Assembly (NCBI GenBank): GCA_012842935.1
Contig: DUSC01000088.1
Coordinates: 1-53,253, forward strand
DNA: 53,253 nt
From: Hyphomicrobiales bacterium
GTDB lineage: Bacteria; Pseudomonadota; Alphaproteobacteria; Rhizobiales; Rhizobiaceae
Reading direction: 5' to 3'
Part shown: positions 44,149-52,343 of the stretch, one piece after another
Numbering within the stretch: the first letter of the stretch is position 1
Layout: each line of letters opens with the position of its first letter
Made by a program: the position numbers and the translations under genes
The notes under the pieces: generated by a model
Told to the model about the DNA's origin: nothing
What the model saw: only the letters and a program-made list of their open reading frames with translations
The model's database searches: none

Positions 44149-44643
44149 TCATGAGGTGTCGGGCAGACGGCAGCGGCGCGTAGAGGGGACGCAGACGACG
44201 AGGAGCAGGGCCAGGTGCGTCACGCCATTGGCGAGCGGCGCACGGTCGGCAAAGTGTCCCGCGGAACCGTGGAACGAAACGCCTTCGGGCCGGCCGGCGG
44301 GGCGGCCATCAGATAATCCGGCCGAGGCGGCGCCCGTATCCGCCAGCGCGCCGAGCACGGCGGCGAGCAGGCGCAGGCGCAGCGCCAGGATGTCGGCGCC
44401 GGCGGCGGCGAAGCGCATGGCGGGCGGTTCGTCGGGGAAGGCCAGGTCGAGACACCAACCCTCGGCTCCGATCTCCCTGGCGACATAGGCCCGCGCCACG
44501 GCCACCGCCCGGCCGAGGATGGCGACGACGAGGAAGCGGACGGGAAAGGAGCGGCCGGCGGCGCGTTCGGCGAGCAGCGCAAGCGCGAGCAGCGTCCGGG
44601 CGATGCCCGGAAACGTCCCCCTGTCCTGCGACCCACCCGCCAT
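44149..44643 (-). CDS. Hypothetical protein with hydrophobic segments
   Basis: A 164-residue ORF, not recognised. It starts MAGGSQDRGTFPGIARTLLA; hydrophobic stretches occur at about 16-26 and 33-48, near 85-105 (ILALRLRLLAAVLGALA) and at the end (LTHLALLLVVCV-like). A strong GGAGG lies 7 bases before the ATG at 44643, which supports this start over the 474-residue ORF in the track. It converges with the hybrid kinase gene and diverges from modE, with a notable inverted-repeat region between. The Arg/Ala-rich make-up matches neighbouring coding DNA; it may be a small membrane protein. Confidence 0.6.
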   Translation of the reverse strand: MAGGSQDRGTFPGIARTLLALALLAERAAGRSFPVRFLVVAILGRAVAVARAYVAREIGAEGWCLDLAFPDEPPAMRFAAAGADILALRLRLLAAVLGALADTGAASAGLSDGRPAGRPEGVSFHGSAGHFADRAPLANGVTHLALLLVVCVPSTRRCRLPDTS

Positions 44644-44691
44644 GTCCGGGCCTCCATTGACCCGGGCGATTCTACGGCAGGCGCTCCGAGA

Positions 44692-44774
44692 GGGGGACAA
44701 AATTGCCGCCGGAGACGGGCGAAAATCGCTGAAGTCATTGATTTCGTTGAAGCGCATCTCGGATCTTGTCCCCC
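44692..44774. repeat. Nested inverted-repeat element upstream of the 44149-44643 gene
   Basis: The perfect 9-base arms GGGGGACAA (44692-44700) and TTGTCCCCC (44766-44774) enclose 65 bases. Within them GAGA pairs with TCTC and CGAAA with TTTCG in nested order. The 296-base gap between this gene and modE holds no other coding signal that I can see. It could be an RNA with a long stem, a two-half-site operator, or a remnant of a mobile sequence. Confidence 0.45.
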
Positions 44775-44939
44775 GGGTCCCGGATGCGCGCGCGGAGAGC
44801 ACCGGCGATGAGGGGAAGGACAAACGGCGGCGAAGGGGGTGAGCAGCGGCAAGGCGGCTCTGTTGCGGGCATCGGCGGGAAGCGCTCGTCCTGCCCGTGA
44901 GCCTTGCAACAAGTCCGCCCTGTCCGCGATAGTGGAAAC

Positions 44940-45311
44940 ATGAACGAGAACAGCAAGCGGCCGGTCCTGCGCATCCGCGTCGTCTTCGGCGAAGAGGAAA
45001 TGATCGGCCCGGGCAAGGTCGAGCTTCTCGAACGCATCGACCGCTGCGGGTCGATCGCGGCGGCGGGGCGCGAGATGGGCATGAGCTACAAGCGCGCCTG
45101 GGAACTGGTGGGCATGCTGAATGCGATGTTCCGCGATCCGATGGTCGAGAGCACGAGGGGCGGACCCGGCGGCGGCGGAGCGGTACTGACCGGGGCTGGA
45201 CGCGAGGTGCTCGAACTGTACCGCGCCTTCGAACGCGAGGCTGCACGAGCGGGCGCCGGGCCGCTCGCGGCGTTGCAGGCCCGTCTGAAGGATATTCCCG
45301 AAGGGAAATAA
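44940..45311 (+). CDS. modE: ModE-type molybdate regulator, DNA-binding domain only
   Basis: A 123-residue LysR-type winged helix of the ModE N-terminal family. Landmarks are IGPGKVELLERIDRCGSIAAAGREMGMSYKRAWELV (in part ISAAG-like GSIAAAGREMGMSYKRAW) and a glycine-rich wing GGPGGGGAVLT. The C-terminal Mop molybdate-binding domain of E. coli ModE is absent, so molybdate sensing must occur differently or through another protein. It is 62 bases upstream of modA; a palindrome lies in the gap. Confidence 0.88.
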   Translation: MNENSKRPVLRIRVVFGEEEMIGPGKVELLERIDRCGSIAAAGREMGMSYKRAWELVGMLNAMFRDPMVESTRGGPGGGGAVLTGAGREVLELYRAFEREAARAGAGPLAALQARLKDIPEGK

Positions 45312-45338
45312 CGGTTGACCGATCCGGCACTTTCTGCC

Positions 45339-45360
45339 GATATGTTTCGAGAAACATATC
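45339..45360. promoter_or_regulatory. Palindromic operator candidate before modA
   Basis: GATATGTTTC and GAAACATATC are perfect 10-base inverted arms with a 2-base centre. The site overlaps a possible -10 region (TTGACC at 45315 as -35) and ends 13 bases before the modA start, so binding would block transcription. It is the natural target for the adjacent ModE-like protein, although it does not match the E. coli ModE box well. Confidence 0.6.
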
Positions 45361-45373
45361 AGAAGGGTAGTCA

Positions 45374-46162
45374 GTGCCGACTTCGCTCGCCCGCCGATCG
45401 GTCCTTGCCGCCACCGTCGTCCTTGGTCTCCTCTGGGGTCGGGCGGCAGAAGGGGAGGAGGCCCCGATCGTCGCGGCGGCCTCCGACCTGCAGTTCGCCG
45501 TCGAGGAGATCGCGGCGGCCTTCGAAGCCGAGACGGGCATGCGGGTGCGGCTGTCGATGGGCTCGACGGGCAACTTTGCCCGCCAGATCCGCGAGGGCGC
45601 GCCCTTTCAGATGTTCATGGCCGCCGACGAACAGTTCGTTTTCGATCTGGCGCGCGACGGCCTTGCCCGGAACGAAGGCGACCTCTACGCCATTGGCCGG
45701 ATCGTGGTGAAGGTGCCGCCGGGCTCGACGCTTTCAGCCGACGGAACGCTTGAAAGCCTGCGGCGGGCTCTGGCGGAGGGGCGGATCAACCGCTTCGCCA
45801 TCGCCAATCCCGACCACGCGCCCTACGGCAAGCGCGCCCGCGAGGCGCTCCAGCATGCGGGCCTATGGGACGACATCCAGCCCTTCCTCGTGCTGGGCGA
45901 GAACGTCGGCCAGGCGGCGCAGTTCGCGCTGTCGGGCAATGCCGAGGGCGGCATCATCGCGCTGTCACTGGCGCTGGCACCGGAGCTGCGCGATCTGGGC
46001 ACCGCGGATCTGATCCCCGAAGACTACCATGAACCGCTGCGCCAGCGCATGGTCCTGCTGAACGGCGCCGGGCCGGTGGCCGAGGCCTTCTATGCCTACT
46101 TGAAGGCCCCCGTCGCGCGCGCGATCATGGAGCGCTACGGCTTCGTCCTGCCCGAGGAGTGA
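45374..46162 (+). CDS. modA: Molybdate ABC transporter substrate-binding protein
   Basis: A 262-residue periplasmic binding protein with a signal peptide (about 1-27). The anion-binding landmarks are AAASDLQFAVEEI, LSMGSTGNFARQI and FMAADEQFV. It should bind molybdate or tungstate. The GTG start at 45374 follows AGAAGGG. Next to modB and modC in the same direction. Confidence 0.92.
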   Translation: MPTSLARRSVLAATVVLGLLWGRAAEGEEAPIVAAASDLQFAVEEIAAAFEAETGMRVRLSMGSTGNFARQIREGAPFQMFMAADEQFVFDLARDGLARNEGDLYAIGRIVVKVPPGSTLSADGTLESLRRALAEGRINRFAIANPDHAPYGKRAREALQHAGLWDDIQPFLVLGENVGQAAQFALSGNAEGGIIALSLALAPELRDLGTADLIPEDYHEPLRQRMVLLNGAGPVAEAFYAYLKAPVARAIMERYGFVLPEE

Positions 46163-46165
46163 GGC

Positions 46166-46834
46166 ATGGACTGGGAGGCGCTTTTCCTGTCGCTGCGCCT
46201 GGCGGCCTGGACGGTGGCGATCCTGCTGCCTGTCTCGGTGCTGATGGGGCGATGGCTCGCCTACCACGCATTCCGCGGCAGGGGACTGGTCGAGGCGCTG
46301 GTGATGCTTCCCCTGGTCCTGCCGCCCACGGTGTTCGGCTTCTACCTGCTGGTGGGCTTCGGGCGGAACTCGCCGGTCGGCGCCTTCTGGCAGGAGTATT
46401 TCGGGCATCAGCTGGTGTTCACCTTCGAGGGACTGGTGGTGGCCTCGGTGATCTTCAACCTGCCTTTTGCGATCCAGCCGGCGCAACGCGGGTTCGAGGC
46501 GATCGCGACGGAGGTGCGCGAGGCGGCGAGTTGCTGCGGCATGTCGCCCGGACGCAGCCTGTGGAAGGTGGAATTGCCGTTGGCCTGGCCGGGGCTCATG
46601 ACGGCGATGGTGCTGACCTTCGCCCACACGCTGGGCGAATTCGGCATCGTGCTGATGGTCGGCGGTTCGATCCCCGGAGAAACCAAGACCATCGCGATCG
46701 CGATCTACGACAAGGTGCAGAGCTTCGATGAGCGCAGCGCGGGCATCATGTCGGCCGTGCTCGTGGCGACCAGCCTGTTCACCATCGCGATCACCTTCGC
46801 GCTGTCGGCGCGGGTGGGGCGGAGACTCGGCTGA
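46166..46834 (+). CDS. modB: Molybdate ABC transporter permease
   Basis: A 222-residue inner-membrane permease with about five spans. The EAA loop is EVREAASCCGMSPGRSLWKVELPLA (in part AASCCGMSPGRSLWKVELPL), and the segment LVLPPTVFGFYLLV is typical of ModB. GAGGAG precedes the ATG, 3 bases after modA. Its stop overlaps modC by one base. Confidence 0.94.
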   Translation: MDWEALFLSLRLAAWTVAILLPVSVLMGRWLAYHAFRGRGLVEALVMLPLVLPPTVFGFYLLVGFGRNSPVGAFWQEYFGHQLVFTFEGLVVASVIFNLPFAIQPAQRGFEAIATEVREAASCCGMSPGRSLWKVELPLAWPGLMTAMVLTFAHTLGEFGIVLMVGGSIPGETKTIAIAIYDKVQSFDERSAGIMSAVLVATSLFTIAITFALSARVGRRLG

Positions 46835-47934
46835 TGGCGCTGGAGGTGATGGCCAGGGCCGTGGCGCCCATCCCGCTCGATGTCGCCTTCCGGGTAGAGC
46901 CGGGCGAACTGCTGGCGCTCGTGGGCCATTCGGGCTCGGGCAAGACCACGATCCTGCGCACCATTGCCGGACTCTGGCGGCCCGAGGTCGCACGGGTCGC
47001 GGTGGACGGGGTGCCGTGGCTCGACACCGGCGCGGGTATCTTTCTGCCCCCGCATCGCCGCAGGGTGGGTCTGGTGTTCCAGAACTACGCCCTGTTTCCG
47101 CACATGACCGCGTCGCAGAATGTGATGGCGGCGATGGATCGAGCCGATCCGGCCGAGGCGGACCGCATCCTGGATCTGGTGAACCTGCACGGCCTCGCGG
47201 ACCGGAAGCCTGCGCAACTGTCGGGCGGGCAGCAGCAGCGTGTTGCGGTCGCTCGCGCGCTGGCTCGCCGCCCGCAGGCGCTGCTGCTCGACGAGCCCTT
47301 TTCGGCGGTCGATCGGGCCACGCGCGAGAAGCTCCACGGCGAGATCGTCGCGCTGCGCGCGCACCTGAAGATGCCGGTCGTGCTGGTCACCCACGACGTC
47401 AACGAGGCGCAGCTTCTGGCCGACCGCATGGCGGTAATCGAGAAGGGGAAGGTGGTGCGCGAAGGCACGACCGCCGCGGTCATGGCCGACGCGGAAGCGC
47501 TTCGTGCCATGAACATCCGCGAGGTGGCGGTGATGCTTCCCGCGACGATAGCCGAGCATCTGCCTGACGGGCTGACGCGGCTCGATGCCGCGACCGGACC
47601 GTTGTTCCTGCCCACGGTCGAGGGCGCGCCGGGCACGCGGGTGCGCGTGCGGATCATGGCGCATGAGGTGATCGTCTCGCGCGCGCGACCCCGGGGGTTG
47701 TCGGCCCAGAACATTCTGTCAGGCACCATCACGAGGATCGTGCCCGGCGCGGGGCCGGGCGTGATGGTCCATATGGCGGTCGGCGCGCACGAAATCCTCG
47801 CCCGCATCACCCGGCGCGCCGCCGACGAACTGGCACTGGAGCCTGGCGACACCGCCCATGCCATCCTGAAATCCATGTCCGTCGCCCGCGATCATGTGGC
47901 GTACACGCCGGGCATCGCAGAGGCGCTCGACTGA
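46834..47934 (+). CDS. modC: Molybdate ABC transporter ATPase
   Basis: A 366-residue ATPase. Walker A is GHSGSGKTT (31-39), signature LSGGQQQRVAVARALA, Walker B LLLDEPFSAVD and H-loop VTHDVNEA. A C-terminal Mop/TOBE domain (about 290-355; GLSAQNILSGTITRI) can bind molybdate and may regulate transport. This is the one Mop domain in the locus, since ModE lacks it. It overlaps modB by one base (TGATG). Confidence 0.94.
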   Translation: MALEVMARAVAPIPLDVAFRVEPGELLALVGHSGSGKTTILRTIAGLWRPEVARVAVDGVPWLDTGAGIFLPPHRRRVGLVFQNYALFPHMTASQNVMAAMDRADPAEADRILDLVNLHGLADRKPAQLSGGQQQRVAVARALARRPQALLLDEPFSAVDRATREKLHGEIVALRAHLKMPVVLVTHDVNEAQLLADRMAVIEKGKVVREGTTAAVMADAEALRAMNIREVAVMLPATIAEHLPDGLTRLDAATGPLFLPTVEGAPGTRVRVRIMAHEVIVSRARPRGLSAQNILSGTITRIVPGAGPGVMVHMAVGAHEILARITRRAADELALEPGDTAHAILKSMSVARDHVAYTPGIAEALD

Positions 47935-47959
47935 CCCGCCCGGCCCGGCCGGCGCTGCC

Positions 47960-47985
47960 CCGACGGAGGGGCTCCCTTCGGTCGG
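47960..47985 (+). terminator. Hairpin after modC
   Basis: CCGAC-G-GAGGG-GCTC-CCTTC-G-GTCGG forms a two-part stem (5+5 pairs with one G-U and a G-G mismatch) 25 bases after the modC stop. No T-run follows, so it is at best a weak or Rho-assisted terminator. Confidence 0.4.
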
Positions 47986-48134
47986 CTGGAGAAGAACGGC
48001 AGGTCGTGCGGCCTATCCGGTTGGTGCGCGTGCCCGGCACGGGATGACGACGGCGGGGGCGGCCGGCAACTCTCTCCGTCGCCGCCGGCGGGGCGCCCTT
48101 TCTGCCCCGCGGAAGAAGGGGCGTCGAGGCCGCC

Positions 48135-48180
48135 AAAAAAAGGCCCCGGCCGGAAGGGACGACCAGGGCCAGAGCGACTG
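48135..48180 (-). terminator. Probable intrinsic terminator for the 48233-48643 gene
   Basis: On the minus strand, about 50 bases after the stop, GGCCC ... GGGCC forms a stem followed by seven Ts (AAAAAAA at 48135-48141 on the plus strand). Additional CGGCCGG pairing inside the loop may strengthen it. It is the clearest T-tract terminator in the window. Confidence 0.55.
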
Positions 48181-48232
48181 GAAGGTTGAAGAGGAGGGGA
48201 GGAACCCGGAAATCGGGGAGCCGGAGCGGTGC

Positions 48233-48643
48233 TCAGAAGACGTTCGGCGCGTCGCGGTTGGGAATGTCGGCGACGACGAGGCGGATCGGAGCCTCGGCTC
48301 TGCCGGCCGCACGGGCGATCATCACCAGGCAGTCGTGCGTCTCGCTGCCCCAGGCCTGGCCGCGACAGGCGCGCTCGGCCGCGCTCGCCGGCAGGCGATC
48401 GGTCTTGGCCGTGGTGCGCTGGACGTCGGCGACCCTGGCCGGCGCGCCCGGGACGTCTGCGACGGCGGGGCCTTGGTAGGACATGGCGGCCATCGAGGCG
48501 AAGGCGGCGGTGACGATGACGGCAAACATCATCATCGGGTGTTCCTGCGAACGGCGGCGAAGCGCGATCTCGGCGATGCCGAACCCGCGCACGGGTCCGG
48601 TGGGTCGAGCGGCGGCGGCTGGAGCGGACTGTCTGGCGAGCAT
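48233..48643 (-). CDS. Small secreted hypothetical protein
   Basis: A 136-residue ORF. The first 36 residues are Ala/Arg-rich; then MMMFAVIVTAAFASMAAMSY is a signal or anchor helix. The C-terminal part has ERACRGQAWGSETHDCLV with two Cys that could form a disulfide, and ends RLVVADIPNRDAPNVF. This layout (signal, two Cys in a QAWG...C motif, RxVxxD end) is common in small secreted rhizobial proteins of unknown function. A shorter version from the internal MMM (48535) has a good AGGA spacing and cannot be excluded. A complex repeat array lies upstream. Confidence 0.65.
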   Translation of the reverse strand: MLARQSAPAAAARPTGPVRGFGIAEIALRRRSQEHPMMMFAVIVTAAFASMAAMSYQGPAVADVPGAPARVADVQRTTAKTDRLPASAAERACRGQAWGSETHDCLVMIARAAGRAEAPIRLVVADIPNRDAPNVF

Positions 48644-48658
48644 TGTCGTTGCCCTTGT

Positions 48659-48777
48659 AGAAGTTCCCTATGGGAATGCTTCTAGGGCGGATTTGTTTCT
48701 GCCCGATGCTGCGATTTTCGTATCAATGTAACAATGGAGAAACATTGATCCGGGCAGAAATGCCACATTTTCGGGCA
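48659..48777. promoter_or_regulatory. Array of three nested inverted repeats upstream of the small secreted protein gene
   Basis: Hairpin 1: AGAAG-TTCCC-TAT-GGGAA-TG-CTTCT (48659-48683), just before the start. Hairpin 2: TTTCTGCCCG (48696-48705) with CGGGCAGAAA (48751-48760), perfect 10-base arms. Inside it, hairpin 3: ATCAATGT (48722-48729) with ACATTGAT (48742-48749), perfect 8-base arms. A further CGGGCA lies at 48772-48777, 21 bases from the arm copy. The rest of the 292-base gap (48778-48935) shows no feature that I can support. Confidence 0.6.
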
Positions 48778-48935
48778 AACGGTTGCTGATAGGGCAGGAC
48801 GGGACCAAAACGGCCGAGGGGCGCCCGAGTACGGCCGGGCGACGGCCCCCTCCCCCGCCTTCGGCGGTCCTGCTTACCGGTGAACGGGGGCCGGCACGGA
48901 CCGCGGTCCGCCCGTGGATCAGGCGGTGCGGGGGA

Positions 48936-49658
48936 TCAGGCGGTGCGGGAAAACAGCCGGCCGAGGAAGCCGTAGAACCACGCCGCCTGGGCGGCGTCGT
49001 GGAGGACCATCAGCCGATCCTGCTCCGCGCGCGACTGCGCGCCCGGCTTGCCGAAATAGGCCCAGGGTGAGGCCTGCCAGCGGCGAAAGCCCTCGATGGT
49101 GACCTCCGGATGGAACTGGAAGGCAAACGTGGTGTCGCCGGCGCGGAAGGCCTGGTTGGGAAAGAGGTCGGACTCCGCCAGATGCACGGCGCCGGCGGGG
49201 ATGTCGAAAGTGTGGAAATGCGACTGGGCGACGTGGATCGGCGCCGGCAGGACGTCGCGGCCCGCCTCGGTCGGGCGAAGTTCGTAGTAGCCGAATTCGT
49301 GCGCGCCCGACGCCGGCGGCCCGACATGGGCACCCATGACGTGGGCGATCTGCTGGCCCCCCTGGCAGATGCCGAGCAGCGGCACGCCCTTCCTCATGCA
49401 GGCCTCGATCCAGCGCGCCTCGTCGAGCAGGAAAGGATAGGTCTTCGTCTCGTAGACGGCGTACTTGCCGCCGTAGACGACGCTGCCGGCGACGTCATCG
49501 TCGAGCGGTTCGAGCGGCTGCCCGGCATAGGGCCGCCGCCACACCGGCTGGAATCCGTTCCCGTGGAGGAACACGCTGACGCGGTCGTCAGGCGGGTCGT
49601 CGCCGTGCCTGACGAGCACCACCTTGCGCGGCCGATCAGCATTCCTTCCGGGGTTCAT
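48936..49658 (-). CDS. Class I glutamine amidotransferase domain protein
   Basis: A 240-residue stand-alone GATase-1 domain. The nucleophile motif is LLGICQGGQQIAHVMGAH (Cys about 98), and the His-Glu of the triad are in FAFQFHPEVTIEGF. It resembles GMP-synthase-like or gamma-glutamyl hydrolase-type proteins. It hydrolyses glutamine or a gamma-glutamyl amide; the acceptor is unknown. It diverges from the Rieske oxygenase gene with a 200-base gap, and similar pairs could serve an N-methylated or gamma-glutamylated substrate. Confidence 0.88.
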   Translation of the reverse strand: MNPGRNADRPRKVVLVRHGDDPPDDRVSVFLHGNGFQPVWRRPYAGQPLEPLDDDVAGSVVYGGKYAVYETKTYPFLLDEARWIEACMRKGVPLLGICQGGQQIAHVMGAHVGPPASGAHEFGYYELRPTEAGRDVLPAPIHVAQSHFHTFDIPAGAVHLAESDLFPNQAFRAGDTTFAFQFHPEVTIEGFRRWQASPWAYFGKPGAQSRAEQDRLMVLHDAAQAAWFYGFLGRLFSRTA

Positions 49659-49824
49659 GGGCGGAACTTACCGCGCCGCGCGGCCGTCCGCCAAGCCCCG
49701 ACCTAAGCCGCGGAAAATCCGGGGTTTTTGCCGGCGGCGGCGGCACGAGGGCGCTGACGGCAGCAGGCCGGATTTTCGCCGTATTCCCCTAAGGCATTGC
49801 ATTTGAATGCGAAATGTGATTTAT

Positions 49825-49842
49825 ATTGAACGAACATTCAAT
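49825..49842. promoter_or_regulatory. Palindromic operator candidate overlapping upstream starts of the Rieske gene
   Basis: ATTGAA-CGAACA-TTCAAT has perfect 6-base arms around 6 bases. A second short palindrome GCATT-TG-AATGC lies at 49799-49810. The larger one covers both the TTG (49826) and ATG (49841) that the ORF track could use, which argues for the ATG at 49859. Confidence 0.5.
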
Positions 49843-49858
49843 GACAAAGAGCTTTCGC

Positions 49859-51058
49859 ATGAACCGTCACCTGTTCGGAGTGGCGGTCCCAAACGATTGG
49901 GACCGCCGCGGATTACCGGGCTGGAGCTACCATAGTCCCGCCCTTCTCGAGCTGGAGAAGGAATACGTCTTCCGCAACCACTGGCAGATCATCGGTCACG
50001 TCTCGGACGTGCCGGAGGCCGGCGACTACCTGACCATGGACATGGTCGGCGAGCGGGCGCTGGTCGTGCGCGGCAAGGACGGCGTCGTCCGCGGCTTCCT
50101 CAACATGTGCAGGCACCGCGGCAGCCGCGTCGTCGGCGACGAGCGGGGCAACTGCCGCAACGCACTCGTCTGCCCGTTCCACGGCTGGGTCTACAATCTC
50201 GACGGCACGCTGCGCGGCGCGGCCAGGCCGCGCACGTTTCCCGAACTCGACAAGGAGGAGTTCGGGCTGCAGCCCATCGAGACGGAGGTGTGGATGGGAT
50301 TCATCTTCATCCGCTTCCGCGCCGGGCCGCAGCCTCCGGTGGCCGAACTGATGAGGCCCGTCGAGGCGGAGTTCGCCCACTACCGGAGCGCCGCGATGGT
50401 GCCGACCCGCGGCATCTGGACCCAGACCAGCCCGGTCAACTGGAAGTCGGTGCGCGACGTCGACAACGAGGGCTATCACGTCGCCATGGCGCATCCGGCG
50501 CTGCAGGACCTCTACGGCGCCACCTATTTCGACGAGCCCTTCGTCAACGGCGTGTCGCGGTCCTTCGCCACCTACAACCCGCATGCGGGGCGCCGCTGGA
50601 GCGTGCGCAACTATGTCAGGATAGCGCCGCGGCCGGCCTTCCTGCCCGAGCACCTGCGCGAGGCCTGGCTTTACTACGGTCTGTTCCCCAACGCGGTGAT
50701 TGCCGCCACGCCGGAGACGGTCCAGTTCTACCAGGAACTCCCGCTGTCGACCGGCCAGACGATGCTGCGCGGCGCCATCTACCGCTACGCAGACGAGAGC
50801 CGCGAGCAGGCGGCGGCGCGCTACCTCGCCTTCCGGATCGACCGCGACACGATGGCCGAGGACGTGCAGCTGTCGGTGTGGTCGAACGAGTCGATGGTCT
50901 CGGAATCCTTCGGCGGATTCTATCTCTCCGACCTCGAATACGGCGTGCGTACGCACCACGACCATCTGCGCGCGCGCATTCCAGTGCTCGAGCTGGAGAC
51001 GGCGCCGGCGGAAAAGGACATGTGGGCCCTGAACGAGGCGCTTCTGTCGCGCGGCTGA
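49859..51058 (+). CDS. Rieske non-heme iron oxygenase, alpha subunit
   Basis: A 399-residue oxygenase. The Rieske cluster is Cys84-x-His86 (MCRHRG) and Cys105-x2-His108 (CPFHGW). The mononuclear iron site shows DNEGYHVAMAH, giving His207 and His212. The bridging position between Rieske and iron sites is Glu204, not the usual Asp; carnitine monooxygenase CntA has Glu there (from memory), so an amine N-dealkylation or C-N cleavage is possible besides ring hydroxylation. AAAGAGC precedes the ATG at 49859. No reductase or ferredoxin gene is adjacent, so electron partners are elsewhere. Confidence 0.88.
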   Translation: MNRHLFGVAVPNDWDRRGLPGWSYHSPALLELEKEYVFRNHWQIIGHVSDVPEAGDYLTMDMVGERALVVRGKDGVVRGFLNMCRHRGSRVVGDERGNCRNALVCPFHGWVYNLDGTLRGAARPRTFPELDKEEFGLQPIETEVWMGFIFIRFRAGPQPPVAELMRPVEAEFAHYRSAAMVPTRGIWTQTSPVNWKSVRDVDNEGYHVAMAHPALQDLYGATYFDEPFVNGVSRSFATYNPHAGRRWSVRNYVRIAPRPAFLPEHLREAWLYYGLFPNAVIAATPETVQFYQELPLSTGQTMLRGAIYRYADESREQAAARYLAFRIDRDTMAEDVQLSVWSNESMVSESFGGFYLSDLEYGVRTHHDHLRARIPVLELETAPAEKDMWALNEALLSRG

Positions 51059-51137
51059 GGCGGTCGGCCTCCTCGCGTGGAGACCATCGGCCCCCAGACC
51101 ATGCTTCGCACGGTTCCTCCCCCGTGAACGAGGAAGC

Positions 51138-52343
51138 TCAGCGCCGCGGCGCCGGACCGACATAGCGGGCGCGGGGGCGGACGAGCGCGCCGCTCTCCAG
51201 CTGCTCGAAGGCGTGGGCCAGCCAGCCCGCGCACCGCGCCACGGCGAACAGGGCGACCTCGCTGCCGGCGGGAAGCGACAGCGTACGCGACAGGACGGCC
51301 AGCGCGAAGTCGATGTTGGCGCGAAGCCCGGTCGCCTCGGCGACCAACGCCGGCGCATCGACGACGAAACGCCGGTCGGCGCCGGCATGAGCGAGCGCGG
51401 CGAGCAGCGCCTCAGCGCGCGGATCGCCCTCCTCGTAGATCAGATGGCCGAAGCCGGGGATGGTCTCGCCGAGCGCGACGCGTTCGCGCAGGCCCGCGGC
51501 GACGTCGCCGGCGGCGAGGTCAGCGACCATGCGCGCCGCGAGCGGGCCGGCGCCGCCGTGGCGCGGCCCCTTCAGCGCTACCAGGCCGGCGACCGCCGCG
51601 TCGTAGGGGTTGAGCCCGGTCGAGGCGGCAACGCGCACCGCAAACGTCGAGGCGTTGAGTTCGTGGTCGGCGAGCAGCACCAGCGCCCGGCGCACGAGAT
51701 CGGGCGCGCGCGGGTAGGCCGGCGCCCAGGCGGCGGCGAGCTGGCGGTGCAGCGGTTCCGGCGAGGGCTCGCGGCCGAGGATCGCCGCCGCCAGGAGCCG
51801 CATGACGCGGGCGCCGACGCGAACGCGGCCCTCGGGCGTACGGCTGAAGGCGCCGGGATCGGCGTCGCCGGCGAGCGCCAGCACTGCGATCGCGCGCGCC
51901 AGCGGCGCCTCGCCGGCGGCCGCGGAAGCGACCGCGCGCATGGCGGGACCGACGACCGGAAGGTTGTCCGGCGCGAACGGATCGGCGCGGTTGGCGTCCC
52001 AGAGCAGCGTCGCCGCCTGCTCCAGCGTCGCCTCCCCCGACAGGCCGACGGCGCCGACGCCGCGATACACCGGACCGTCGGGCGTGATCGTCGAGACGGC
52101 GGAGTCGACGAGCGCTGCACTCTCCGCCTCGGCGGCGCGGCCGGCGGCCGGCGGGGCGCGGCGGTTCTTCAGGGCGCGTACGTCGTCGGCGCGGTAGCGG
52201 CGGGCACGGGCGTCCTCGGTCGGCTCCGAACGGATCAGGCCGCGGCTGACATAGGCGTAGAGCGTCGCCGTCGAAATGCCGAGCTCGCCGGCCGCCTCGC
52301 GGGCCGAAAGGTAGAGGGGCGCGGAATTCTTCATATTGATCAT
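51138..52343 (-). CDS. Citrate-synthase homologue with N-terminal helix-turn-helix domain
   Basis: A 401-residue two-domain protein. Residues about 10-55 are a MerR/excisionase-like HTH (LSAREAAGELGISTATLYAY). The rest is a citrate-synthase fold that keeps HELNAST, the GPRHGG region, GFGHLIYEEGDPRA and an Asp in NIDFALAVL, so the catalytic His/Asp set seems present, though the CoA-binding basic residue after GFGH is altered (IYEE against IYKV in the neighbour). It diverges from a normal citrate synthase gene. It could be a metabolite-sensing repressor, an enzyme with a dimerisation HTH, or both. The start is uncertain: ATGs at 52343 and 52334 and a TTG at 52352 are all possible. Confidence 0.87.
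   Translation of the reverse strand: MINMKNSAPLYLSAREAAGELGISTATLYAYVSRGLIRSEPTEDARARRYRADDVRALKNRRAPPAAGRAAEAESAALVDSAVSTITPDGPVYRGVGAVGLSGEATLEQAATLLWDANRADPFAPDNLPVVGPAMRAVASAAAGEAPLARAIAVLALAGDADPGAFSRTPEGRVRVGARVMRLLAAAILGREPSPEPLHRQLAAAWAPAYPRAPDLVRRALVLLADHELNASTFAVRVAASTGLNPYDAAVAGLVALKGPRHGGAGPLAARMVADLAAGDVAAGLRERVALGETIPGFGHLIYEEGDPRAEALLAALAHAGADRRFVVDAPALVAEATGLRANIDFALAVLSRTLSLPAGSEVALFAVARCAGWLAHAFEQLESGALVRPRARYVGPAPRR

Noticed and set aside
44149-45573. Long version of the hypothetical gene (474 residues)
   Set aside because: Residues upstream of ATG 44643 overlap modE and modA in antisense; the GGAGG at 44643 marks the real start.
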